Source: Syntrophaceae bacterium UBA6109
GTDB taxonomy: Bacteria; Desulfobacterota; Syntrophia; Syntrophales; UBA6109
DNA length: 64,000 nt
Reading direction: 5' to 3'
Assembly (NCBI GenBank): GCA_002428445.1
Contig: DIWJ01000003.1
Span: 1,152-65,151 of the forward strand
The notes under the pieces were generated by a model. It was not told the origin of the DNA. It worked only from the letters and a program-made list of their open reading frames with translations, and ran no database searches. Below, piece after piece: positions 1 through 10,513 of this stretch. The translations under genes and the position numbers were made by a program. Within the stretch, counting starts at the first letter, position 1, and the number at the start of each line of letters is the position of its first letter.

Positions 1-2376
1 CACACCTTCTTCGAGATGCTGGGGAATTTCTCTTTCGGCGACTACTTCAAGAATGAGGCGATTTCCTGGGCCTGGGAATTCCTGACGGTCGCGATGGGGC
101 TTCCCAAGGACCGTCTCTGGATCACGATCTACAAGGACGACGACGAGGCCTTCAAGATCTGGCATGACAAGATGGGCGTTTCCGCCGAACGCATCGTGCG
201 CATGGGAGAAAAGACCAATTTCTGGATGATGGGAGAGACGGGGCCCTGCGGCCCCTGCTCGGAGATCCATTTCGACCAGGGCGCGGGAACGGGCTGCGGA
301 AAGGATACGTGCAACGTTGAATGCGAATGCGACCGCTTCCTGGAGATCTGGAACCTCGTCTTCACCCAGTTCAACCGCGACGCCGCGGGGAAGCTCAACC
401 CCCTCCCGAGGCCGAATATCGACACCGGCATGGGGCTGGAGCGCTTGGCGGCGATCCTGCAGGGGGTCAGGAGCAACTACGACACGGACCTCTTCCACGG
501 CATCATCCGCTTCGTCGAGAAGATCAGCGGCCGGTCCTACGGGAAGAGCGAGGAGGACGACGTGTCGGTCCGCGTCATTGCCGACCACAGCCGCGCCGTC
601 ACGTTTCTGATCGGCGACGGCGTTCTCCCCAGCAACGAGGGCCGCGGCTATGTCCTGCGGCGGATCCTGAGGCGCGCCGCCCGCCATGGCAAAAACCTGG
701 GCCTGAACAAGCCTTTCCTCCACGAGGTCTCGCAGGTCGTCATCGACGAAATGAAAGACGCCTACCCCGACCTCCTCGACAAGTCGAGTTACATCCGGAA
801 GGTCATCCACAACGAAGAGCAGCGGTTCATCGCAACCCTCGATGCGGGGCTCCGGATCCTCCAGGACGAGGTGGATGCTCTGAAGAAGGCGGGCAGGAGC
901 GTGCTGCCCGGCGAGGTCGTCTTCAAGCTCTACGACACCTTCGGATTTCCGACGGACCTCACGCAGGACATCGTCCGGAAGGACCGCGTCACGATCGATG
1001 AAGAGGGTTTCGAAAAGGCCATGTCCGCCCAGCGCGACAAGGCCCGGGAATCCTGGAAGGGAAGCGGCGAGGCGGCGGTTTCCGAAGCCTATCAGAGGCT
1101 GTCCGCGCAGGGTGTCGCCGTGAAATTCACCGGTTACGAGGGCGTGACGGAAGGGTGGAGCAGGGTCGTCGCATTGATCAAGGGCGATCGGCCCGCCGAG
1201 GAGATCGCCGAAGGAGACAATGCCGAGATCCTTGTGGAGGAAACTCCATTCTACGGCGAGACGGGCGGCCAGGTGGGGGATACCGGCGCGATCGAGGGAG
1301 AGGGTTTCCTCTTCGAGGTCTGGGACACGCGGCGCCCGCTGGAGCACGTGATCACGCATATCGGGAAGCTGAAAAAGGGTACGGTCCGCGGGGGAGACGA
1401 GGCGCACCTCAGGGTGGACGATGAAGGCCGGCGCGACATCGAGGCGAATCACAGCGGCACCCATATCCTGCAGGCGGCGCTGAAGGCGGTGCTCGGGGAC
1501 CATGTCAAACAGTCCGGATCGCTCGTCAACGCCGAACGCCTCCGCTTCGACTTCACCCATTTCTCCAGGATTGAAGAGGAGGAACTGGAGCGGATCGAGG
1601 TCCTCGCAAATCGGTTTATCCGGAGAAATGCGCCCGTGACGACGACGGTTCTTCCGCTGAATGAGGCGATGAAGACGGGCGCGACCGCTGTCTTCGACGA
1701 AAAATACGGCGAGACGGTGCGCCTGGTGAAGATGGGCGACTTCAGCATGGAACTGTGCGGCGGGACCCATGTCGGGCGAACGGGCGACGTGGGAATGCTC
1801 AAGATCCTGCACGAATCCGCCATTGCCGCCGGCGTCCGCCGCATCGAGGCCGTCACCGGGCGGGAAGCCGTGGCCTACGTGCGCCGCCTCGAGACGGAAA
1901 TGAGGCGCGCGGCGAACCTGCTCAAGGCGGGCGCCTTCGACGTTGCGGACAGGACGGAAAAACTCCTTCGGAATCAGCGGGAGCTGGAGAAGGAGATCGA
2001 TGCCCTGCGCGGCAAACTCGCGGCGAGAGACTCATCGGACCTGATGGATTCGATCCGGGAGATCAAGGGCGTGAAGGTGCTCACGGCTGTCGTTCCAGCG
2101 GCGGATCACAAGGCGCTCCGGGATTTCGGCGACAGGATCCGCGACCGGATCTCGTCCGGCGTGGTGCTTCTGGGCGCCGTCGTCGAAGGGAAGGCGATGC
2201 TCCTGTGTCTGGTGACGAAGGACCTGACCGATCGTTATTCGGCGGGGCGGATCATCAAGGAGATCGCTCCTCTTGTCGGAGGGAGCGGCGGCGGTCGGCC
2301 CGACATGGCTCAGGCGGGTGGACCGAAAGCCGAATCGCTTAAGGAGGCCCTGGCCCATTTGGAAAAAATGATCTGA
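1..2376 (+). CDS. alaS: Alanine--tRNA ligase, 5'-truncated by the window edge
   Basis: Charges tRNA-Ala with alanine in the cytoplasm. The frame is open from base 1 (HTFFEMLGNFSFGDYFK), so the gene starts upstream; about 791 residues are present against a usual length near 875. Visible parts are the class II aminoacylation core, then the editing domain with its zinc ligands in NHSGTH (about residue 484 of the fragment) and ELCGGTH (about 586), then a coiled segment and the glycine-rich C-terminal C-Ala domain (GGSGGGRPDMAQAGG). The ATG at 16 is internal. Identity is very secure. A hairpin at 2377-2405 follows the stop but lacks a T tract. Confidence 0.97.
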   Translation, partial: HTFFEMLGNFSFGDYFKNEAISWAWEFLTVAMGLPKDRLWITIYKDDDEAFKIWHDKMGVSAERIVRMGEKTNFWMMGETGPCGPCSEIHFDQGAGTGCGKDTCNVECECDRFLEIWNLVFTQFNRDAAGKLNPLPRPNIDTGMGLERLAAILQGVRSNYDTDLFHGIIRFVEKISGRSYGKSEEDDVSVRVIADHSRAVTFLIGDGVLPSNEGRGYVLRRILRRAARHGKNLGLNKPFLHEVSQVVIDEMKDAYPDLLDKSSYIRKVIHNEEQRFIATLDAGLRILQDEVDALKKAGRSVLPGEVVFKLYDTFGFPTDLTQDIVRKDRVTIDEEGFEKAMSAQRDKARESWKGSGEAAVSEAYQRLSAQGVAVKFTGYEGVTEGWSRVVALIKGDRPAEEIAEGDNAEILVEETPFYGETGGQVGDTGAIEGEGFLFEVWDTRRPLEHVITHIGKLKKGTVRGGDEAHLRVDDEGRRDIEANHSGTHILQAALKAVLGDHVKQSGSLVNAERLRFDFTHFSRIEEEELERIEVLANRFIRRNAPVTTTVLPLNEAMKTGATAVFDEKYGETVRLVKMGDFSMELCGGTHVGRTGDVGMLKILHESAIAAGVRRIEAVTGREAVAYVRRLETEMRRAANLLKAGAFDVADRTEKLLRNQRELEKEIDALRGKLAARDSSDLMDSIREIKGVKVLTAVVPAADHKALRDFGDRIRDRISSGVVLLGAVVEGKAMLLCLVTKDLTDRYSAGRIIKEIAPLVGGSGGGRPDMAQAGGPKAESLKEALAHLEKMI

Positions 2377-2405
2377 CGGGCTGTTGAAGAACGGTTCCAG
2401 CCCGA
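2377..2405 (+). other. Hairpin just after alaS
   Basis: CGGGCTG and CAGCCCG are inverted around a 14-base loop directly behind the alaS stop codon. There is no T run, so it is either a weak terminator or a 3'-end stabilising hairpin. Confidence 0.35.
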
Positions 2406-2433
2406 CGGGCACCGGAGCGGTTTCCAGTTCAGG

Positions 2434-2480
2434 CGGGCAAAAAAAGAAAAAGGCGGCCGATCCGAAAGGACAGCCGCCTT
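2434..2480 (-). terminator. Rho-independent terminator of the flavodoxin gene
   Basis: AAGGCGGC (2450-2457) and GCCGCCTT (2473-2480) form an 8-bp stem. Read on the minus strand it lies 28 bases past the flavodoxin stop and is followed by a T-rich tract (TTTCTTTTTTTGCC), the classic intrinsic terminator layout. Confidence 0.8.
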
Positions 2481-2507
2481 TGATATTGCAGACGATTCGA
2501 CGAATTC

Positions 2508-3002
2508 CTACTTGCGGATCTTCGCGATCATCTCCTGTGCAAATTTCCCGGCATCGTGGAGATCCGCCGCATTGGGATTTTCGTGCGCGCCCATCGCCTC
2601 TTCCGCCCATGCCGCGTGCTCCGGCTGTTTGGAAAGGGCGTCGATGACCTTGAAATCCACCCGGCCCCGGCATCCGAAGTGTCCGAGGACTCTTTGCTTC
2701 GAAGCGAGACCCAGGGCATGCTCGAAGGCCTGTTTGGGGAGATGCCCGCCTTTCAGCGATCCATGCGTTGAAAAGAAGGCGACCTTCTGACCGGCCGGCA
2801 GCCCCTTGATGAAATTTTCCGCCTTCGGGGGCACGCCGTGAGTCATGACGGGAAATCCGCAGAAGATGATGTCGTACCCCTTGACGTCCTTGACCTTCTC
2901 GATGGTCTCGATGTGTTTCTCGAAGTCAATCGCATCGTAGATGGCGCGTGCGAGCTTCTCCGTATTGCCGGTTTTCGAGTAGTAGGTGACGAGCGCCTTC
3001 AT
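2508..3002 (-). CDS. Flavodoxin family protein
   Basis: A 164-residue single-domain flavodoxin that probably carries FMN and shuttles electrons in the cytoplasm. The N-terminus MKALVTYYSKTGNTEKLA holds the phosphate-binding loop (YSKTGNTEK), and the segment around residues 50-60 (YDIIFCGFPVMTHGVPP) is the usual second FMN loop. GGAGGGGAAGGC precedes the ATG. It stands alone between the convergent alaS gene and the lipoprotein pair, and is closed by its own terminator. The electron donor and acceptor cannot be read from context. Confidence 0.9.
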   Translation of the reverse strand: MKALVTYYSKTGNTEKLARAIYDAIDFEKHIETIEKVKDVKGYDIIFCGFPVMTHGVPPKAENFIKGLPAGQKVAFFSTHGSLKGGHLPKQAFEHALGLASKQRVLGHFGCRGRVDFKVIDALSKQPEHAAWAEEAMGAHENPNAADLHDAGKFAQEMIAKIRK

Positions 3003-3110
3003 GCCTTCCCCTCCGGATGGTCCGCGGATTTTTCCGTCCTTCTACCGGTTTTCATGGCGAAATGCAAGGATCAAAGGCGCCCGCTCCACCTGCCGACGCC
3101 TCCATCCGTT

Positions 3111-3590
3111 CTACTTCTCGGAGTCTTCCCGGTCATACCGGAGATACGTGTCAATGTCCGGCGTATACACGACCACATGCTTTCCCTCCTTCATGACCAG
3201 CGATGCCCTGGCCGAGAGGATGGCATACCAGATCCCGATGGGCCTGCCCTCGTTGTCGAGAATCTGAAATCCATGGAGAGGCATAACCATCCCGCCGGTC
3301 TTTCTCTGCATCCCCTGGACCATGTCTTTGAAAGTCTCCGCCTTATCCACCTTCTTCCACAGATCGGACTCCAGGGTGTATTCCTTCTTCAGTCCCATCA
3401 GCGCGTTGGGGTAAGCGTCGGATCCGCTGGAGTAGTAATTCATGTCGTCGCGGAATTCGTAGTCTGCAAAGGAACGGGCGACGTCTCGATCCGGGACAAA
3501 GGACCCCCTCATCTTGAAGCCGGCGCAGCCGGCGAGCGTGAGGACAAGGACCAGACTTGAAACGACGAATAGTCTTGAATATCTGGACAT
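3111..3590 (-). CDS. Putative lipoprotein, copy 2 of a tandem pair
   Basis: A 159-residue protein with a hydrophobic signal peptide and the lipobox LAGC near residues 19-22 (VLTLAGCAGFKMRGS), so it is probably lipid-anchored in the envelope. It is a clear paralogue of the gene ending at 3625: both share CA.FKMRGS, the FEFR..NYYSSG.DA region, LMGLKK, SDLWK and ILDNEG..IG.WY. The two are 34 bases apart, so they are likely cotranscribed. I do not recognise the family. The C-terminal half (ILDNEG to VVVYTPDID) looks like a small beta domain. Confidence 0.8.
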   Translation of the reverse strand: MSRYSRLFVVSSLVLVLTLAGCAGFKMRGSFVPDRDVARSFADYEFRDDMNYYSSGSDAYPNALMGLKKEYTLESDLWKKVDKAETFKDMVQGMQRKTGGMVMPLHGFQILDNEGRPIGIWYAILSARASLVMKEGKHVVVYTPDIDTYLRYDREDSEK

Positions 3591-3624
3591 CTTTTCCGCC
3601 TCCTGTCGCGCGAAATTTTCAACC

Positions 3625-4083
3625 TTATGGATCGCCTTTCCTGCTCACGTCAGGGGTATAGACCAGCACGCGCTTTTCCCCCGTCATGATCAGCGTCGCC
3701 CGTTTCGAGACGTGAGAATACCAGGCCCCGATCGCTTTCCCCTCGTTGTCGAGGATGCGGAATCCACGCACGTTCGTGTACATCTCGCGAGCATCCTTGT
3801 TCATTCCCCAAACCATCGCCTTCAACTCCGCCTCGTTGTTCACTCTCTTCCACAGGTCGGAGTCCAGGACATAATCCTTCTTCAGGCCCATCAGCGCATG
3901 GGGATGCGCGTCGGGACCGCTGGAGTAATAGTTCAGGTCCGGGCGGAACTCGAAGCTCCTGAAAGAAGCGGTCACGTCCCGATCCTCCTCAACCGAACCC
4001 CTCATCTTGAAATCCGCGCAGCCGGCCAGAACGAGGAGAAGAAGCGCCAGCGTCGCGACTGCGATTCGTGAATATCTTGTCAT
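3625..4083 (-). CDS. Putative lipoprotein, copy 1 of a tandem pair
   Basis: A 152-residue paralogue of the next gene downstream, with signal peptide MTRYSRIAVATLALLLLVLAGC and a lipobox cysteine. The ATG at 4083 is chosen over the longer open frame because GGAAGGAGG lies just upstream and because the signal peptide then starts at residue 1. The mature part is acidic and aromatic with the pattern FEFRPDLNYYSSG. Function is unknown; the duplication suggests a structural or binding role in the envelope. Confidence 0.82.
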   Translation of the reverse strand: MTRYSRIAVATLALLLLVLAGCADFKMRGSVEEDRDVTASFRSFEFRPDLNYYSSGPDAHPHALMGLKKDYVLDSDLWKRVNNEAELKAMVWGMNKDAREMYTNVRGFRILDNEGKAIGAWYSHVSKRATLIMTGEKRVLVYTPDVSRKGDP

Positions 4084-4203
4084 AGGACTGCCTCCTTCCG
4101 TGCCGTTCCCAGAGCCTCTATCCGACGACTCTGAAAACAAATTTAATCACTGGCCTCGGCGATGGCAATCCCCCTAGACTCGCACCCGGACGGGGCGGGA
4201 ACG

Positions 4204-4232
4204 TTGACAGGCTCCGGAACCGGCATTACCTT
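4204..4232 (+). promoter_or_regulatory. Candidate sigma-70 promoter
   Basis: TTGACA (4204-4209), a 17-bp spacer, then TACCTT (4227-4232), a weak -10. It would start transcription near 4239, which favours the ATG at 4260 for the membrane protein. Confidence 0.4.
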
Positions 4233-4259
4233 GTTATGGGACTTTGTGAGGTTGAGAAA

Positions 4260-4550
4260 ATGGAAATCTTTGTGAGAATGATGGAACTTATGACATCGAC
4301 GTCCGTTTCCGTGCCGCTTCTGCAGGTGACCCTGCTCATGGTTCTCAGCACGGTTGCGTTGCTCTTTGGACGGATCCGGCTGGCGCTGCTGGTGAACTAT
4401 TGCTTTACGTTTTATTGGGGCTACTTCCTGAACATCGATCTCTTCATGGAAAAGGGAGCGATTCTGAATATCAACACCTTCGCCTATTTCGGGCTGGGCT
4501 TCGTGATTCTTCTGATCGCCCTTCTAACCCTGTGCTGCCACCGCGAGTGA
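4260..4550 (+). CDS. Small integral membrane protein of unknown function
   Basis: A protein of about 96 residues with three hydrophobic stretches: near residues 16-32 (VPLLQVTLLMVLSTVALL), near 38-55 (LALLVNYCFTFYWGYFL), and 72-92 (FAYFGLGFVILLIALLTLCC). It is therefore a likely three-helix inner-membrane protein ending in CCHRE. A longer start at 4236 exists, but the candidate promoter and the GAGG element both fit 4260 better. I do not recognise the family, and it is transcribed away from the lipoprotein pair. Confidence 0.65.
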   Translation: MEIFVRMMELMTSTSVSVPLLQVTLLMVLSTVALLFGRIRLALLVNYCFTFYWGYFLNIDLFMEKGAILNINTFAYFGLGFVILLIALLTLCCHRE

Positions 4551-4588
4551 CGATGTTTGGGCCGGCAGGTTGCCGGATAGGCCTCCGT

Positions 4589-4798
4589 TCAGTCCGTTCC
4601 CGCGTCTACTGCCCGCTCCTTCGAAAAGAAAAAGCCGCATTCGGTGCCCGAGATCGACCGGACTTCTTCGCAGGGGAGTCGCCGCGATTGAAAACCGATT
4701 CGCCGGCAGCCGTAGGGGAAGCGGGGGGCGTAGGTGATGTAGAAGTGCCGGCAGGCGAAGCAATCGGTCCTCCCGGCATCGGACCTCTCATCATCCAT
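4589..4798 (-). CDS. Small cysteine-rich protein
   Basis: A 69-residue protein with the pattern DCFACRHFYIT...FPYGCRRIGF...LPC..V...SGTECGFF. The paired cysteines suggest a metal- or cluster-binding mini-protein. I recall similar small proteins in Deltaproteobacteria, sometimes mislabelled uracil-DNA glycosylase; that is memory, not a search. The frame also has a GTG at 4813 that overlaps the peptidase stop as GTGA; the ATG at 4798 has better spacing from GAGG. It is translationally coupled to the M16C peptidase upstream. Confidence 0.7.
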   Translation of the reverse strand: MDDERSDAGRTDCFACRHFYITYAPRFPYGCRRIGFQSRRLPCEEVRSISGTECGFFFSKERAVDAGTD

Positions 4799-4809
4799 GG
4801 GCAAGGCCC

Positions 4810-7788
4810 TCACTCCTGCAGGAGGGGCTCCATACGGAGTTCGCCATCCAGGCGCTCGTTGGCCCTCTTCAGGCGCTCTTCCGATGCATAGACGGCCACA
4901 TTTTCAGTTGTTTTTTCAAAAAAACGCCGGGCGGCATCCAGCAGACCATCGGGCGTCATCTCCAGGATTCCGTTGCGGAACCTTCGCCGGTCGTCGTCGG
5001 TCAATCCGATGAATTCCCGGATCATGGCCACATAACCGCGGCCGGCCGGGTCCATCGGCTTGTCGAAGGCGCCGATGGTTCCGATCACGACCTTGTCGAT
5101 CTCCTCCGGCGGGACGACGGCGCTGCAGGCGTAAGCCTCGGCCTCCCGGTAGACGTCGAGGGTTTCGACGATGTGGGGGTCGCGGTACGAAAGAAACGCG
5201 AAGGTGCCGGCGCCGGGGTCGAAGGCGCACATGCCTCCATAGGCGCCGCCCTGAACGCGGATGCGCTTGTACAGGTATCCGTTCGAGAGGTGCCGCGCGA
5301 GGACCATGAGCGGCGCGGCGAGCGGGCTCAGGTAGGACGGACCGCGAAGGACCTTCGCCACGTAGGAGACATCGGCGGGGATCGCCACGCCGCGGGCGAC
5401 GGCGGGAGCCGGTTCGGCGGACGACGGGGGACGACCGGCGGCTCCGGCCGGGAGGGCTGCGATCAGCTCGGCCGCGCAACCCCGGAATGCGCCGAGTCCC
5501 GTCTGCGAAGCCGTCACGTTGACCGTCAGCTTCGTACGGCCCAACACCCGGGAGCGCAGGCGGACCAGCCGTTGGCGGAGGTCATTCTTGTTTCCGTCGA
5601 AGCCATTGTGGAGACCGGCGATCAGGCGAAGCTGGGACAGGCCGTGCCATTGTTCGTCCCGGTGGGCCGGGAGGGACAGTCCGGCGCCGGCGGAGCGCCT
5701 GGCGAAGATATGGCCGGAGGGGATCACGGCGGCCTGCAGCCCGTTCTTCTTTTCCGCTTCCAGATCGCGCATGCGGGCGTCATCCGAAAAGTCCGCTGCG
5801 GTCAGGATATCCCTCAGGATCTTCACGGCATCGGGCACATTCCGTTCGAGGGCCCGCAGCTGGAAGATCATCTTCTGCCAGGTCCGGTCCCCGGCCAGGG
5901 AAAGGCCGGCCGTCAGATGGCAGCCGATGCCGCCTGTCAGTAGCTGGATCCGCTTGGCCATCTGCTCGTAGGAGAATCCCGCCGCTCCCATCGAAGTCAT
6001 CAGTCTTCCCAGCAGGGGCAGATAGGGCTGAAGGTCTTCCTCGATGTCCGAGACGTCGTAGGCGAGGTCGACATAAACGATGCCGTTGGTGAAGATCTCG
6101 TGCGAGAGCAGGGGAATGCCCGAGAGGTTCTCCCGCTGCGTCGGGATCGTCTCCACATCGCGCGTCAGGTCCTTGCGGCCGATACGGGGCAGGGAGGCGA
6201 GCGCTGCGGGCGCATCGGGCTCGGTCTGGAAGCGCTTCAGAGCGGACGCCGCGGCGGCGATCCGGTCCAGCTCCTGTTCGTTCATGCCGCTTTTCCGCTC
6301 CGCCATTTTCTTTCGGAACGCCTCTTCCCGCTCTGCCTGGAGGGTCCGGCTCGGCTCGACCACAGACAGCAGACGGTGGGGATTGTCGATCAGCCAGCGC
6401 CGCGTCGTCTCCTCGAAGAGCCGCGGGTTCTTCTTCCACTCCCCGCGTGCAGCCTCGATCAGCCGCGGGAAGTTGAGGTTGGCGAGGGGATCGCCGTCGT
6501 AGAGCCAGCCGTGGTAGGCCCGTCCCATGAGGACGATGCCGTAGGGGTAATTGCTGCGGACGATCTCCTTGCCTGCGAATTCCACCTGATGGAGCGTGCC
6601 CTCGATCAGTTCCCGATCGTAGCCTTCCGCCGCGCAGCGCCGCAGAGTCTCCAGGATCAGGGCCTCGATCCGGGAGGCCTTCGCAGGGTCCGTGCCGCGG
6701 AGGCCGACGGCAAAGACGATCTGTTTGAGGTCCCGTTCAACGCCGGTCACGGGGGAGAGATCCTGTCCAAGGCAGGAGTCGATGAGCGCCTTCCGCAGCG
6801 GTCCGGCGGCGCTGCCGACCAGGATGCCCGCCAGGATTTCCAGCAGCAGTGCCGACTGGTACTCCGTATTTTCACAGAGCATCCAGGCGAGATTGACAGT
6901 CGTCTTGCCATCCAGAGGCTCCTCGGGTCCGACGGGATAGAAGCCGCGCACCGACCGCGGACTGTTCCAGCGGGGCTGGCTCTCGATGCGCGAATCGATC
7001 GGAATCCGTCCGAAACCGGCCAGCAGGTCCTGCAGAAAAGCCAGATGGTCTCCCGTCGGGATATCGCCGTACAGGAAAAAACGGGCATTGCCCGGAGAAT
7101 AGAAGGCCCGGTGAAAATCATGGAACTGCCGGTAGGTGAGGGAGGGGATCTCCTCCGGGGCGCCGCCCGAATCCCAGCGGTAGGCGGTGTCGGGGAACAG
7201 ATTCTCCTGGATCGCCTTGAACATGACATTGTCCGGCGAGGAATAGGCGCCCTTCATTTCGTTGTAGACGATGCCGGAGATCCGGAGTTCCGACGTCCTG
7301 TCGGACGGGTCGGCGAGCTCGAGGTGATGCCCTTCCTGGAGGAAGGTCTCCTGCAGGAGTCGCGGTTTCAGGACGAGATCGGCGTAGACGCGCGCGAGGT
7401 TGAAGTAATCGGCCCGGACCTGGCTTGCTACGGGATAGATCGTCTTGTCCGGATAGGTGAAGGCATTGATGAAGGTCTGGAGCGTTCCCCGGTGCAGTTC
7501 GTTGAAGGCGTCCTTTACCGGATAACGTTCCGAGCCCGCCAGGACGGAGTGCTCCAGGATATGGGGAACGCCGGTGGAATCGCCGGGGGGCGTCCGAAAA
7601 CCGATGGAGAAGAGGTTCTCGCGGTCGTCGCAGAAAAGATGAAGGACCAGGGCGCCGGTTGCAAGGTGCTCGGCCTCAATGGCCGTCGCACGCAGCTCCG
7701 GCAGGGCGGTTACCCGCAGGATGCGGAAGCCGTGCAGCGCGTCGCCCGGCTGAATTTTGTCGGTTTCGTTGTCTCGTGTCCCGGTCAT
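4810..7788 (-). CDS. M16C-family (presequence-protease-like) zinc metallopeptidase
   Basis: A 992-residue inverzincin that degrades peptides inside a closed chamber. The inverted zinc motif HILEH lies at residues 76-80 (GVPHILEHSVLAGSERYP), followed by the usual PVKDAFNELHRGTLQTFINAFTYPDKT region. Length and the four-domain layout match bacterial PreP-like enzymes. The start at 7788 is set by GAGGAGA upstream; the longer open frame runs into the terminator behind gdhA. No signal peptide is evident, so it is probably cytoplasmic. It ends in overlap with the small Cys-rich gene. Confidence 0.93.
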   Translation of the reverse strand: MTGTRDNETDKIQPGDALHGFRILRVTALPELRATAIEAEHLATGALVLHLFCDDRENLFSIGFRTPPGDSTGVPHILEHSVLAGSERYPVKDAFNELHRGTLQTFINAFTYPDKTIYPVASQVRADYFNLARVYADLVLKPRLLQETFLQEGHHLELADPSDRTSELRISGIVYNEMKGAYSSPDNVMFKAIQENLFPDTAYRWDSGGAPEEIPSLTYRQFHDFHRAFYSPGNARFFLYGDIPTGDHLAFLQDLLAGFGRIPIDSRIESQPRWNSPRSVRGFYPVGPEEPLDGKTTVNLAWMLCENTEYQSALLLEILAGILVGSAAGPLRKALIDSCLGQDLSPVTGVERDLKQIVFAVGLRGTDPAKASRIEALILETLRRCAAEGYDRELIEGTLHQVEFAGKEIVRSNYPYGIVLMGRAYHGWLYDGDPLANLNFPRLIEAARGEWKKNPRLFEETTRRWLIDNPHRLLSVVEPSRTLQAEREEAFRKKMAERKSGMNEQELDRIAAAASALKRFQTEPDAPAALASLPRIGRKDLTRDVETIPTQRENLSGIPLLSHEIFTNGIVYVDLAYDVSDIEEDLQPYLPLLGRLMTSMGAAGFSYEQMAKRIQLLTGGIGCHLTAGLSLAGDRTWQKMIFQLRALERNVPDAVKILRDILTAADFSDDARMRDLEAEKKNGLQAAVIPSGHIFARRSAGAGLSLPAHRDEQWHGLSQLRLIAGLHNGFDGNKNDLRQRLVRLRSRVLGRTKLTVNVTASQTGLGAFRGCAAELIAALPAGAAGRPPSSAEPAPAVARGVAIPADVSYVAKVLRGPSYLSPLAAPLMVLARHLSNGYLYKRIRVQGGAYGGMCAFDPGAGTFAFLSYRDPHIVETLDVYREAEAYACSAVVPPEEIDKVVIGTIGAFDKPMDPAGRGYVAMIREFIGLTDDDRRRFRNGILEMTPDGLLDAARRFFEKTTENVAVYASEERLKRANERLDGELRMEPLLQE

Positions 7789-7836
7789 GGCGTCTCTCCT
7801 CGTTGAATATAATTGACGATATCGCCGACGCCGCGG

Positions 7837-7874
7837 AAAAACAAGGGGGAACCGGTCGGTTCCCCCTTGTTTTT
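7837..7874 (-). terminator. Strong intrinsic terminator behind gdhA
   Basis: A near-perfect hairpin: 17-base arms at 7837-7853 and 7858-7874 around the loop GGTC. The A-rich and T-rich outer arms make it able to work in either direction; here it ends nrpR-gdhA transcription. Confidence 0.9.
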
Positions 7875-7921
7875 CCTTCCATGCCGATGCGCACACCGGC
7901 GGGCTTGAAACAAAGGCCGGT

Positions 7922-9172
<1,251 letters not shown>

Positions 9173-9248
9173 AGCTTTCCTCCTTGGAAGAATAAAATGG
9201 TTCCGCAGATCGTCGGACGTTCGAGGACCGCTGGAACTTGCCTTTCCT

Positions 9249-10277
9249 TCATTTTCTCCTGCCCGCCGCCTCGCGGCAGACCTCCGCGAAGGGGCGGAGT
9301 GCATCGTAATCAAGAATCGTCGACATCGCCCGGTTGACCGTTTCGATGCCCGCTTCATGGGCGCAGCAAACGGGATTCAGCCCGCCGTAGAGGATCATGC
9401 CGAGCTTGTTGACGTCCACGGGCACCTGGCAGATCGGCTCGCTCAGCTCGCCCAGGGACAGGACGCCGCCGATGCCGATCAGGCGCAGGTTGGTGATGAT
9501 CCGGTCCACCAGTTCACGGCTCACGGTGGGAATCTCCCGGAAATTGGCGAGGACCTTCCCCTCGCCCTGTTCGGCCGCGGTCCGCACGGAGGACATCCTT
9601 GCCATGATGAAGACCTCCGAGGGGTCCAGCGAGGAGCCGGAGTAGTAGATGAGTTCGACGAAGCGCAGCGGCTTGCCGTCCTTGACCTGAAGAATGCCGC
9701 CGAACTTGGAGTCCATGGGAACGCCGTGTTTCAAAAGCACCCCGTTGACGACAACGCTGCAGACGGTGGCGAATCCGACGCATCCCTCCGGGACGACGAG
9801 GTCTCCCATGCGGCTCCCCTCGTCCGCCGTGAAAACCAGATCGCTCACGCAGATGCCCGCCTTGAACGCCGGCTTCATCGCTTCCAGGGCCTCCCGGAAA
9901 CGGCTCTTGGGGAGGAACGTGACGTTCATCGGCAGGAGCCCCGCTTTCTTATGGGGGTCCAGGGTCGTCCGGAAGGCAAGGACCTCGATCCGGGATACGG
10001 ACATGCCGAGCTTGTCGCGGACGCGCCCGTCGGCGATCTCCTCGACGCCCCGGTCCGTGATGACCCGTCCGTCCCGGCGGCCGACCAGCCTGGTCAGGCC
10101 CCGTCCGTCCATGATTTTCAGATGGTAGCGGACGGTGCGTTCGCTCAACGCGACGCCATAATCCTTCATGCGCCGGGCGATGAGACGCGCGCCCGTCGGT
10201 TCCCCCGTTTCCTGCAGGACCCGGAGGATGAGGAGGATTTTCCGCTCGATGTCTTCCTGGTTGAATATCGTTGTCAT
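9249..10277 (-). CDS. nrpR: NrpR-type nitrogen-regulatory transcriptional repressor
   Basis: A 342-residue protein with an N-terminal winged helix ([23 protein letters not shown], about residues 30-55) followed by one NrpR/DUF128 effector domain. In methanogens NrpR represses nitrogen-assimilation genes and is relieved by 2-oxoglutarate. Start at 10277 ([16 protein letters not shown]) is preferred because the upstream ATG at 10313 lies inside the promoter spacer. A palindrome at 10284-10301 overlaps the likely transcription start, suggesting autoregulation. gdhA follows in the same direction. Confidence 0.88.
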   Translation of the reverse strand: MTTIFNQEDIERKILLILRVLQETGEPTGARLIARRMKDYGVALSERTVRYHLKIMDGRGLTRLVGRRDGRVITDRGVEEIADGRVRDKLGMSVSRIEVLAFRTTLDPHKKAGLLPMNVTFLPKSRFREALEAMKPAFKAGICVSDLVFTADEGSRMGDLVVPEGCVGFATVCSVVVNGVLLKHGVPMDSKFGGILQVKDGKPLRFVELIYYSGSSLDPSEVFIMARMSSVRTAAEQGEGKVLANFREIPTVSRELVDRIITNLRLIGIGGVLSLGELSEPICQVPVDVNKLGMILYGGLNPVCCAHEAGIETVNRAMSTILDYDALRPFAEVCREAAGRRK

Positions 10278-10283
10278 AGGCAA

Positions 10284-10301
10284 ACGGCAATCTATTGCCG
10301 T
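10284..10301. promoter_or_regulatory. Palindromic operator upstream of nrpR
   Basis: ACGGCAA-TCTA-TTGCCGT is a perfect inverted repeat of 7-base arms located between the promoter and the nrpR start codon. Archaeal NrpR operators are also short palindromes (GGAA-N6-TTCC type), but the sequence differs, so binding by this NrpR is inference. Confidence 0.6.
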
Positions 10302-10303
10302 CG

Positions 10304-10332
10304 CTAGTAACATGGCCCCCCGCCCGTGTCAA
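10304..10332 (-). promoter_or_regulatory. Candidate nrpR promoter
   Basis: On the minus strand TTGACA (10332-10327), 17 bp, then TACTAG (10309-10304). The start of transcription would fall in the operator palindrome at 10284-10301. Confidence 0.5.
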
Positions 10333-10390
10333 ATAAATTTTTTTCGCCGTCTCGTCCGGAACTGGAAGCTCGCTGAACAAGTCCTTTGAA

Positions 10391-10449
10391 GAGGCTGTTC
10401 AAAAGCCTGTCCCGTACTGGACACGGGATGACCGGATGCAACAGCCTGC
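10391..10449. repeat. Nested hairpin element
   Basis: Outer arms AGGCTGTT (10392-10399) and AACAGCCT (10440-10447) enclose inner arms TCCCGT and ACGGGA. The outer arms resemble those of the longer element at 14217-14340, so the two may be one family. Confidence 0.5.
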
Positions 10450-10513
10450 GAACTAAAGTCCTGCGCCAACCATCCGATATCTATGGAAACAGGACAAAAA
10501 AGGAGGGCGGCGC

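Noticed and set aside
10311..10313. ATG at 10313 as nrpR start
   Set aside because: It lies in the spacer between the -35 and -10 boxes and lacks a ribosome site.
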